From positions 1 to 31,979 of the forward strand of contig CABUXM010000015.1 of the NCBI GenBank assembly GCA_902495545.1: 31,979 bases of DNA, read 5' to 3'. Shown here piece after piece: positions 23,754 to 30,815 of this stretch. The notes beneath the pieces were generated by a model. The model saw only the letters and a program-made list of their open reading frames with translations, was not told the origin of the DNA and did not search any database. Made by a program: the position numbers and the translations under genes. The stretch is from an uncultured Collinsella sp. GTDB taxonomy: Bacteria > Actinomycetota > Coriobacteriia > Coriobacteriales > Coriobacteriaceae. Position 1 is the stretch's first letter; the number at the start of each line of letters is the position of its first letter.

Positions 23754-25016
23754 CTACGCGCTGTAGCCCATCGCCTGCAGAACAAACATGACGACCGTCA
23801 GCACCGTAATCACACCGATAGTCGCCCACGTGAGCACATTCCACACGCGGCCGTTGCGGTTGGCGCCCATAATGTGTCGATCAGCGGCAATAAGCACCTG
23901 GAACACCAGGACCACAGGCAAAAGCACGCCGTTGATGACCTGCGAGGTCATCATAATCTGGAACAGGTCGACGCCGGGCATGAGCACCAGCATGGCAGAG
24001 ATGCCAATGATGGCCGTAATAATGCCGCGGTAGACCGGGGCCTCGTCCCAGCTGCGATCGGCACCGCGCTCCCAGCCAAATGCCTCGCAGATAGCGCTGG
24101 ACGTAACGCCCGGCAGCACGCAGGCGGCCAAGAAGCTCGCCGCGACCAGGCCCGAGGCAAACAGCACCGTGGACCACTGGCCCGCGATGGGCTCCAGCGC
24201 GCGGGCGGCATCGGCGGCATCGCTAATCTGAATACCCGCCGGGAACAGCACCGTACCGGTCGTGATAATAATGAAGCCCGCAATGACATCGGCGGCGATC
24301 GAGCCGCTCACGGTATCAATGCGCTGCAGCACGATATCGTCCTCACCCGCATTCTTATCGACCACGTTGTTCTGCGCCAAGAAGATCATCCACGGCGCGA
24401 TGGTGGTGCCGATCGTTGCGACCACAAGCGACACGTAACTGGGGTCGTTTTGGATGTTGGGCACAACCAGGTCGACCGCCACCTCGCCCCAGCTGGGACC
24501 AGCCATAAATGCAGCGACGATGTAGGTCACAAACACGCAGCTCACCAGCAGCAGAATCTTCTCGATGCGCTGGAAGCTGCCCGACATGGTAAGCATCCAA
24601 ACCAGCAGCGCCACCAGCGGCACCGAGATGCTCGCCGGCACGCCAAAGAGGGCAAGGCCGCTCGCGATACCCGCAAACTCCGAGATGGTCACGGCCGTGT
24701 TGGCGATCAGCAGCGCCGCCATGGCCAGCACGCTCCTGCGCACGCCAAAGCGCTCGCGAATGAGCGACGCCAGGCCCTTGCCTGTGACGCAGCCACAACG
24801 CGCCGCAGTCTCCTGCGTCACGATAAGCAGCACGGTCATGACGGGAAGCATCCAGAGCATCTTATAGCCATAGCTGGCGCCCGCGCTGGAATACGTGGCG
24901 ATGCCGCCAGCGTCATTGCCCGAAAGCGCCGCCAGAAGACCGGGGCCCATGGCGCCAAAGATGGCCGCGATGGTCAGCTTTTGCTTGGTGCTCGGCTTTT
25001 GCTTCGTATTTTGCAC
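23754..25016 (-). CDS. NRAMP-related divalent metal transporter, Mg2+-type (NRMT-like)
   Basis: A membrane protein of 420 residues with about eleven hydrophobic segments. The LeuT-fold NRAMP pattern is clear, but both metal-site motifs are altered. The helix-1 DPGN is replaced by DAGG (35-38, in SGNDAGGIATYS), and the helix-6 MPH motif reads APW (207-209, in TTIAPWMIFLAQ), so the soft methionine ligand is lost. This departure fits the NRAMP-related magnesium transporters described from Eggerthella lenta and relatives. Mg2+ transport is further suggested by the MgtE-like gene immediately upstream in the operon. The start is taken as GTG 25016 after GGTGG, eight bases past the upstream stop; earlier codons overlap that gene. 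Confidence 0.82.
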   Translation of the reverse strand: MQNTKQKPSTKQKLTIAAIFGAMGPGLLAALSGNDAGGIATYSSAGASYGYKMLWMLPVMTVLLIVTQETAARCGCVTGKGLASLIRERFGVRRSVLAMAALLIANTAVTISEFAGIASGLALFGVPASISVPLVALLVWMLTMSGSFQRIEKILLLVSCVFVTYIVAAFMAGPSWGEVAVDLVVPNIQNDPSYVSLVVATIGTTIAPWMIFLAQNNVVDKNAGEDDIVLQRIDTVSGSIAADVIAGFIIITTGTVLFPAGIQISDAADAARALEPIAGQWSTVLFASGLVAASFLAACVLPGVTSSAICEAFGWERGADRSWDEAPVYRGIITAIIGISAMLVLMPGVDLFQIMMTSQVINGVLLPVVLVFQVLIAADRHIMGANRNGRVWNVLTWATIGVITVLTVVMFVLQAMGYSA

Positions 25017-25024
25017 GCGACCAC

Positions 25025-26869
25025 CTACCCCATGACCGACATGGTGAGCAGCACCGCGGCGATGCAGTACGCCACACACGAGATCATGACGGCGATGACG
25101 TTCATGGCGGTACCCGACGTATTAAGGTCGTGCTCATCGCGCCAGAACAGCACCATCAGGTAAATCACGGCGCTCATGTTGCCAACCAGGCAAATGATGG
25201 CCGCGATGTTAAAGCAGCCGGTAAAGAGCTGCTCCTCAAACATAGGGGCATCGAGGAACGCGGCAGTGCGCACCAGCTGCGCGCACAGGTAAGTAACAAG
25301 CGAAAGGATCAGGCCCATACCCGTGCTCTGGAAGAAGAATCCCAGGTACGGTTTGGGCTCGTCGTCGTGACCGTCGTACTCGAGGAAGTAGTTCTTGACG
25401 AACGACACCATGCGCGAGGCCGCCAGCAGCACGAGCGGCATGGCGCACATGGGGAACACCACCAGATGCGCGGAGCCCAGCGCCGTCCCCAGCACCGTCG
25501 CCATAATGCACGAGGCGATGCCCCACACGACGACCCAGTACTGACGATGCACGAACCAGCTGAGCACGTTCGTCGAGTCGTCCGACGCGCTATCGCCCGA
25601 GCCGACACCGGCGATCTGCAGGTCCTCCTGATGCTCCTCGGCGATAACGTCCATGGCGTCGTCGAAGGTCACGATGCCCAGGATATGACGGTTCTCGTCG
25701 CAGACAGGGATGGCAACCAGGTCGTACTTGGTCATCTCGTCCGTCACGTCTTCCTGGTCCTCGTCGGGCGACACGTAGACCAGGTCGCGATAGGCGAGCT
25801 GGCCCAGCGTGGCATCGCGGTCGGCCACGATCAACGTGCGCAGCGAGAGCACGCCGGTGAGCATGCCGCTCGGATCCTCGGTATAGACGTAATAGACACT
25901 CTCGAAGTCCTCATCGAGTTTGCGAATCGCCTCGATGGCATCGCCGACCGTCGCCGTGGCGGGCAGCGAGACAAACTCCGAGGTCATGATGCGGCCGGCG
26001 GTGTTGTCCTCATAGCCCAGCAGGTTACGAATCGCCTTCTCCTCCTTGACGCCCATCAGGCGCAGGAGCTTCTCGGCCTTCTCGTAATCGAGCTCGTCGA
26101 TCAGGTCGGCGGCGTCGTCCGGGTCCATCATGGCCAGCATCGACGATGCGTCCGTATCGGACAGGCCCTCGAGCATCTCGGTCATGAGCTCGTCATCATC
26201 GAACTCCGAGATGGCCTCGGCGGCCTGGGCGGTGTCGAGCTGCGCGAACACCTGCGCACGCAGGCGCGGGTCGAGCTGCTCGATGATGTCGGCAATGTCG
26301 GCAGGGTGCAGCTCGCCAAGCGTCTTGTGCGACACCGAGAGCTGGATGTTCTTAGTCGAGCGATCGAGCAGGTCCATGTAGGACCAAGCGATGATGTCCT
26401 CACTGAGCGGCTTGCCCAGGTGCTTCATAAAGCCCTCGACGATATGCTCGAGCGCGGGGCTGATGGCGCGCAGCAGACCGCGGGCACCGACCTCGGCGCC
26501 CAGCAGGCGCAGCTGATTTTCGCCCGACATGGAAAACTTGATGTCGTTTACGCGCACGACTTTCATGCCCTGCGTATCGACAATCTGCTTGTTGAGCACG
26601 TCGCGGGCAAGCAAGAGTTCGGTCGGCTGCAGGTACGAAAAACGGATTTCGGTGGCCGACGTCTTAAGGTGTACACCCGTCTCGTCGATACGGTCGACCC
26701 ATTTGCGCCAGCTGATCATAAACGGCGTCTTGCCGGGTCCGCGGAACGCGAGCGACGTCACGTGCGGAAAAACTTCGCCGGTAGCAATACCAAAATCGTT
26801 GACCACGCCGAGCTTTTCGCCGTCGACGTCCAAGACCGGCAATTTGAGCATCTCACTCAGATAATTCAA
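25025..26869 (-). CDS. PRC barrel-MgtE_N-CBS protein with a membrane domain, probable Mg2+ transport
   Basis: The 614-residue protein is modular. It has two PRC-barrel-like segments (about 5-150), an MgtE N-terminal superhelix (about 185-290, ending at the hallmark YEDNTAGRIMT), a pair of CBS domains (about 296-410) and five membrane segments (about 445-614). In MgtE the first parts sense Mg2+ and gate the channel. Here the membrane part does not show the usual MgtE sequence, so the transport activity is less certain than the sensor. TTG 26869 is the likely start, with GGGGAG five bases upstream; an in-frame ATG six codons later is the alternative. It heads the operon with the NRAMP-like gene and is preceded by a long structured leader. 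Confidence 0.8.
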   Translation of the reverse strand: MNYLSEMLKLPVLDVDGEKLGVVNDFGIATGEVFPHVTSLAFRGPGKTPFMISWRKWVDRIDETGVHLKTSATEIRFSYLQPTELLLARDVLNKQIVDTQGMKVVRVNDIKFSMSGENQLRLLGAEVGARGLLRAISPALEHIVEGFMKHLGKPLSEDIIAWSYMDLLDRSTKNIQLSVSHKTLGELHPADIADIIEQLDPRLRAQVFAQLDTAQAAEAISEFDDDELMTEMLEGLSDTDASSMLAMMDPDDAADLIDELDYEKAEKLLRLMGVKEEKAIRNLLGYEDNTAGRIMTSEFVSLPATATVGDAIEAIRKLDEDFESVYYVYTEDPSGMLTGVLSLRTLIVADRDATLGQLAYRDLVYVSPDEDQEDVTDEMTKYDLVAIPVCDENRHILGIVTFDDAMDVIAEEHQEDLQIAGVGSGDSASDDSTNVLSWFVHRQYWVVVWGIASCIMATVLGTALGSAHLVVFPMCAMPLVLLAASRMVSFVKNYFLEYDGHDDEPKPYLGFFFQSTGMGLILSLVTYLCAQLVRTAAFLDAPMFEEQLFTGCFNIAAIICLVGNMSAVIYLMVLFWRDEHDLNTSGTAMNVIAVMISCVAYCIAAVLLTMSVMG

Positions 26870-27086
26870 TGGTGCTCCCCATCATTATTCCCCCGGACGC
26901 GGCCGCGCGTGCGGCGTCTGGGGGCTTCTGGATATGTATACGCATGCGCGGGCGGCACGCCGCTCGACGCTTACACCCCGTGCATGCGCAAAAAGCACCT
27001 GCATGGGGTCATCGACTGTATGGTCGAGGTTTGGATTTCACCTGTAACCTTTCTCTTGACCCTCATTAACCGCAGTAACTATAGCA
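26870..27086 (-). promoter_or_regulatory. Promoter and ~200-nt structured leader of the Mg2+ operon
   Basis: An extended -10, TGCTATAGT, is read on the minus strand at 27078-27086, giving an untranslated leader of about 200 bases. Going downstream it contains a CGAC/GTCG stem, a hairpin with ACCCCaTGCA/TGCAcGGGGT arms (26975-27009, T-rich loop) and a strong GC hairpin (26890-26924) directly before the ribosome site. CTCGAC and GTCGAG could also pair at long range. I do not recognise a known M-box or other riboswitch. The length and structure suggest a Mg2+-responsive or attenuating leader. No gene is seen here. Confidence 0.45.
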
Positions 27087-27165
27087 TCAGCATCGCCCTG
27101 CGGCATCGAATTTATGCGCTGCACATTGCAGGCATACCAAACGCTGACGTATCCGTGACATAGCC

Positions 27166-27186
27166 ATTGGGGACGTTCTTAAATGA
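27166..27186 (-). repeat. 21-nt dispersed repeat, copy 2
   Basis: This is the inverted copy of 1938-1958, with one difference (TCATTTAAGAACGTCCCCAA, then T, on the minus strand). It lies 12 bases past the stop of the NodB-like gene. Confidence 0.6.
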
Positions 27187-27197
27187 CTACCCAATAA

Positions 27198-28604
27198 CTA
27201 CTCTGTGGTGTCATTGTCCTCGGCAAGTTGGGGGAGCACAGCGTCCTTGGGCATGGTGGCCTTCGTCAGCGAGGTGAGCTTTTTGCTCAGCGACGTGTCC
27301 GTCTTGACCAGGTCGCTGAGCGTCACGATCTTGTAGCCGTCGGCGATGAGGCCGTCGATAATCTGCGGCAGCGCCTCGAGCGTCTGCTCGGCGCATTCGT
27401 CTCTATCGGTGAGCAGCACGATATTGCCCGGCGTCACCGAATCGAGCACCGTCGAGACCTGCTCGTCGGCACCGTTGAGCAGCCAGTCGCCCGAGTCGAT
27501 ATTCCACGAGACCACGGCGGAGACCAGGTCCATCGCATCAATCCAGTTTTGCTCGTCAAAGGCAGCGTAGGGAGCACGCAGTAGCATCGTCTTCACGCCG
27601 GTCGCCGACTTAATCGCATCGGTGCCTTTCGTGATCTGTTCGCGTACCGCCTCACGGTCCTGACCCTTGAGCGATTCGTCACGGTAACTGTTGGATCCGA
27701 TCTCGCACCCGGCATCGACAATCGCCTTGGCCGTGGCAGGCGAGGCCTCGACCGCATCGCCCGAAAGGAAGAACGTCGCGGTGACGCCCTTTTCCTTGAG
27801 CACCTGCAAGATCTGTTTGGTGGCGCCGCTCGGACCCTCGTCAAACGTCAGCGCCACGTACTTTTTGTTGCCCTTGGGCGCCACGCTGGCGCACGCAACG
27901 ACGCAATCGGTGGCGGGCACAACCTCGCCGCGATCCTGCGTCTTGCCCGACTGCTCACCAACCCACACCTCGGAGCGGCCCTGGACACCCCACGTCTGCA
28001 CATACTCGATAGCACCCGTGCCCTCGACCTTGAGCTTGGGCTCGATAACCGTAGCCTGAACCTCGTGTTTCTCGTAGGTGTTACGGCCATCCTTGACCGT
28101 CACCTTCTCGCCACCCTCGAGTTCGCGGCTATCCCATTTGCCCTGCTTCACGCGCTTGCCGTCGACCTTCACCGACAGCTTTTCGCCCCCATGGCGCTTG
28201 AGCACACTGTCATCGACGGCCAGCAGGTCGCCTGCGTCGTAGGTGTCAGTCAAATCCTGTTCGTCGATGAGATTCTGCAGCGTAGAGCCCACGCGCACCG
28301 CGGTCTTCTGGCCGTTGAGCTCCACGTCCACGCTGCGGTTGACGTAGCCCACGACGGCAGCGATAAACAGCACGAGCGCGCAACCCACGGCGATGAGCGC
28401 ATAGGGCAGGCGAGACGAACGACGGGGTGTGCGGCTGTTGCCGATGCGCGCGCTGCGATCGCTAAAGCCGCGGCTATGGTTGAGATACATCGCGCCGGGC
28501 TTACGGTGACGCTTGCGCTGACCGCTAGGCAGCTGCCCCAGGTCGCGGCGCGCCGTCGGACGCGCACCCGAACGCCCGTTTAAGTTGGATCCGTTTTGGC
28601 GCAT
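27198..28604 (-). CDS. Membrane-anchored NodB-like polysaccharide deacetylase with altered metal ligands
   Basis: The 468-residue protein has a basic cytoplasmic N-terminus and one membrane segment (about 67-88). An extracytoplasmic DUF348/G5-like beta region (about 92-190) follows, then a NodB deacetylase domain (about 248-435). Motif 1 is LTFDEGPS instead of TFDDGP, with the metal-binding Asp changed to Glu256. The His-x3-His motif 2 is replaced in GSNSYRDESL (303-312), so both metal-binding histidines are missing. Motif 3 RAPY and motif 4 DSGDW are present, but motif 5 reads VLLTD where LLHD is usual. It may be a non-catalytic glycan-binding protein or an enzyme with a changed metal site. 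GGGAGG precedes ATG 28604. Confidence 0.82.
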   Translation of the reverse strand: MRQNGSNLNGRSGARPTARRDLGQLPSGQRKRHRKPGAMYLNHSRGFSDRSARIGNSRTPRRSSRLPYALIAVGCALVLFIAAVVGYVNRSVDVELNGQKTAVRVGSTLQNLIDEQDLTDTYDAGDLLAVDDSVLKRHGGEKLSVKVDGKRVKQGKWDSRELEGGEKVTVKDGRNTYEKHEVQATVIEPKLKVEGTGAIEYVQTWGVQGRSEVWVGEQSGKTQDRGEVVPATDCVVACASVAPKGNKKYVALTFDEGPSGATKQILQVLKEKGVTATFFLSGDAVEASPATAKAIVDAGCEIGSNSYRDESLKGQDREAVREQITKGTDAIKSATGVKTMLLRAPYAAFDEQNWIDAMDLVSAVVSWNIDSGDWLLNGADEQVSTVLDSVTPGNIVLLTDRDECAEQTLEALPQIIDGLIADGYKIVTLSDLVKTDTSLSKKLTSLTKATMPKDAVLPQLAEDNDTTE

Positions 28605-28625
28605 GTGCCCTCCCCCATAAACACA

Positions 28626-28655
28626 GCAAGCCGGAGCAACAGGTCTCCGGCTTGC
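28626..28655 (-). terminator. Hairpin after the PRC-barrel gene, probable terminator
   Basis: GCAAGCCGGAG and CTCCGGCTTGC are perfect 11-bp arms around an 8-base loop, 21 bases past the PRC-barrel stop. The tail TGTGTTTA is only partly U-rich, so termination may be incomplete. The next gene starts 21 bases later. Confidence 0.6.
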
Positions 28656-28676
28656 CTCCCATCATTTGGTACGTCG

Positions 28677-29432
28677 CTATTTTGTAGCTTTTGACGAGCC
28701 TCCGCTCGCCTTTTGGTATTCGTCCTTAAAGGCCTTGAACATGCCGCGCGTCTTGCCGAGCTGCTTGCCCAGTGCGCGACTGCCCTTGTCCACGGCAACC
28801 GATCCCTTGTCGTCGAGCACCTTGGCGCCCTTTTTGACCTTGTCGCCCACCACGACGCTGGCCTCGGCGGCCTTGGCAGCCGCACCGCCCGAATACCCGA
28901 GCGACTTGACCTCGTCCGAGACGACCATCGCGCCGTTCTCGTAGCCGCGCAGCATCGTCGGCGGCACCTGCGTGTCACCAACCAAAACACTCGAAGCAGC
29001 ACCGGCGGTCACATAGAATGCCTGTGCGATGCCCGAGCGTGGCTTGAACTCAACATCCGAGCAATAGCCCACGACGTCGCCCGATTCCGTGCGCACGTCC
29101 ATACCGACCCAGATGATGCAATCGTCCAGGTTGATGTCGAGGCGCTTGGCGGCGGCGGCATCGTACGTGTCCTTGACGTCATCAACCGCAATGGCGCCCT
29201 CGTAGACACCAATGGCGTCGAGCGCCACGAATCGGTCGGGACGCTCGATCATGCCCGCGATATCGGACTGGCGGACCATAAAGCCGACCACGCGCGTACC
29301 GCCCGGGGTAAAGACCGGAAAGTGAATCTTTCCGAGCTTTTTAGGGCTGCGCGGCGTGCCGTCCTTTTTGGTGCGCTTGTCCTCGGTAGGCTTGCGATAG
29401 ATCTTGGCGCCGACAAAATCCCCAGCGCGCAT
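28677..29432 (-). CDS. PRC-barrel domain protein
   Basis: The 251-residue protein has two PRC-barrel-like beta modules: IHFPVFTPGGTRVVGFMVRQ (about 36-55), and a second around WVGMDVRTESGDVVGYCSDV (about 108-127). A lysine- and alanine-rich tail (about 180-251) follows that is probably helical or disordered. No signal peptide or membrane segment is visible. PRC-barrel proteins often bind RNA or partner proteins or associate with the envelope; the function here is unknown. Its ATG overlaps the upstream YtxH stop by one base (TAATG), so the two are translationally coupled and probably work together. Confidence 0.8.
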   Translation of the reverse strand: MRAGDFVGAKIYRKPTEDKRTKKDGTPRSPKKLGKIHFPVFTPGGTRVVGFMVRQSDIAGMIERPDRFVALDAIGVYEGAIAVDDVKDTYDAAAAKRLDINLDDCIIWVGMDVRTESGDVVGYCSDVEFKPRSGIAQAFYVTAGAASSVLVGDTQVPPTMLRGYENGAMVVSDEVKSLGYSGGAAAKAAEASVVVGDKVKKGAKVLDDKGSVAVDKGSRALGKQLGKTRGMFKAFKDEYQKASGGSSKATK

Positions 29433-29821
29433 TATGCCTCGGTCGAGGGCTCCGCAGCCTCGGTATCAGCCTCGACGGCGTTCTCGACCACGACGTCGGC
29501 GGCAGGCGTCACGTTGCCGCCCGAAATGGCGTCGTTGAGCTGCTCGCGCAGCTGGTCCATGCGCTCGCGGGCCAGGTCGACCTTGGCGCGCAGGTCGTCG
29601 GTCTTGGCGTCGACCATCGGGCCAAAGTCATTCACCGCAGCACGGGCCTCCTCGGCGCCGTGCTCGTAGGTGTCGCGCATATTGTCCCAGGCGTCGTTGG
29701 CGATATCGGCAGCCATGGCGCGGGTCTCGGCGCCCGAGCGCGGGGCCAGAGCAACGCCGATAATAGCGCCGGCAGCGGCACCAAAAAGTGCGCCGGAGAC
29801 AAAGCTGAAAGTCTTACCCAT
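29432..29821 (-). CDS. YtxH domain protein
   Basis: The 129-residue protein starts MGKTFSFVSGALFGAAAGAIIGVALAP… in the usual YtxH manner: a short glycine/alanine-rich membrane helix followed by APRSG. A long charged amphipathic helix (about 35-105, with possible coiled coil around LRAKVDLARERMDQLREQL) comes next, then an acidic tail. YtxH proteins are small envelope or stress-associated proteins of unknown biochemical role. ATG 29821 is preferred since GGAGAGGA lies six bases upstream; an ATG two codons earlier would sit on top of that site. It has its own consensus -10 and shares a transcript with the PRC-barrel gene. Confidence 0.85.
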   Translation of the reverse strand: MGKTFSFVSGALFGAAAGAIIGVALAPRSGAETRAMAADIANDAWDNMRDTYEHGAEEARAAVNDFGPMVDAKTDDLRAKVDLARERMDQLREQLNDAISGGNVTPAADVVVENAVEADTEAAEPSTEA

Positions 29822-29838
29822 GATCATTCCTCTCCTGC

Positions 29839-29878
29839 GGGCACGTCGGTGCCCACCGTTTGAATGCTGTCCATTATA
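29839..29878 (-). promoter_or_regulatory. Promoter -10 and 5' hairpin of the ytxH-PRC operon
   Basis: A consensus TATAAT is read on the minus strand at 29873-29878, about 50 bases before the YtxH start. No clear -35 is present. The leader contains a perfect 6-bp hairpin, GGGCAC/GTGCCC (29839-29854), just before the ribosome site. Confidence 0.6.
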
Positions 29879-29957
29879 CCCGCAGCGCATCACTTGCCGC
29901 TCCGCTCATCTGCGTACGGCAAAAGCGCAGGTACGTGATGGTGATAAACGAGTAGGC

Positions 29958-30791
29958 CTACTCCTGAGGCATAGCCGGCATGGCCACTGTGGCACCCGGG
30001 TCCTCGCCGGCGCCGTCCACGAGCGGCAGGCCGCCCTCATGCGCAGGTCCTGCCGGAACCGTCGCCGCGCCGCCAAAGACAGCCGCGGAAGCCTCGTGGT
30101 TCTCGGCAACCGCGCCCTCGGTATCGATCGCCACCTGGGGCTCGTCGTCAAAGTTGGGGACGCCCTGGGGCTCGGTGGGAACGGGCTCGGCGGTCACATC
30201 GGCAGCGGGCTCGGGGTCGACCGGCACATCGCCCTCGTCAGCGCCCTCGTCCTCGGCAGCATCTTCGCCGTTCGCAGCGGCGACGGCCTCGTGAGGATCC
30301 TTGCCCTCGGCCTCGGCGCGCATGCCCAGCACCAGGTTGCGCAGGCCCGCGACCGTGCCTTCCACGTCAGGGGCAGGCTGGTCGGCGTGCAGATAGGCCC
30401 AGTCCATCATAAAGGTGGCCGAAGACAGCGCGCCGATGGCCAGCGCGTCGTCGGGGCACGAAAGCTCAACCTCAAAGACGCGCTCGTCGTGCTCGCTTAC
30501 GCGCGTGCGGCCGCACGAGATGCTACCGGCAAGACCGGTCTCGTTCATGAGCTCAACCGTCACGTGCTCCAGCAAGTGGCAGAGCTCGGTCTGGCCCATG
30601 CAGTCCTGGAACTCGCGGCCGGAATCGCCCAGGCACAGGTGCTTGGCAATCGCGGGCACCAGGTAGTACACGCGCGCCGTGGCCTCGATGTCCTCCGAGG
30701 TCATGAGCGGCATGCCGGGGTTCACCAGCACATGCGCGCAGATCTTGTCCTCGCTGACGGTGACCTTAAGGATGTTGAACAGGCCTGCCAT
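29958..30791 (-). CDS. Protein with cyanophycin synthetase N-terminal-like domain and acidic tail
   Basis: The 277-residue protein has two parts. Residues 1-150 resemble the N-terminal domain of cyanophycin synthetases, with CHLLEHVTVELMNETG and CGRTRVSEHDERVFEVE followed by the CPDDALAIGALSSA pattern. Residues ~160-277 are rich in Asp, Glu, Ala and Pro and look disordered. The ATP-grasp and Mur-ligase domains needed for cyanophycin synthesis are absent, so this is not a synthetase; the domain may act as a binding module. It follows the CorC-like gene by 24 bases on the same strand and is probably co-transcribed. The functional link is unknown. Confidence 0.55.
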   Translation of the reverse strand: MAGLFNILKVTVSEDKICAHVLVNPGMPLMTSEDIEATARVYYLVPAIAKHLCLGDSGREFQDCMGQTELCHLLEHVTVELMNETGLAGSISCGRTRVSEHDERVFEVELSCPDDALAIGALSSATFMMDWAYLHADQPAPDVEGTVAGLRNLVLGMRAEAEGKDPHEAVAAANGEDAAEDEGADEGDVPVDPEPAADVTAEPVPTEPQGVPNFDDEPQVAIDTEGAVAENHEASAAVFGGAATVPAGPAHEGGLPLVDGAGEDPGATVAMPAMPQE

Positions 30792-30815
30792 AACTCTCCC
30801 CTACTCTTCCTTGCC

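Noticed and set aside
23601..25163. Plus-strand frame of 520 codons opposite the NRAMP-like gene
   Set aside because: It is again a His/Arg/Asp-rich antisense shadow, with no ribosome site and an overlap with the acyltransferase end.
26870..27086. M-box (ykoK) Mg2+ riboswitch before the MgtE-like gene
   Set aside because: The conserved M-box segments are not found in the minus-strand leader. It is therefore described only as an unassigned structured leader.
29894..29922. TTGCCG/CGGCAA hairpin after the CphA-N-like gene as terminator
   Set aside because: The arms are only 6 bp, the loop is long and no U-tract follows, so it is too weak to call.
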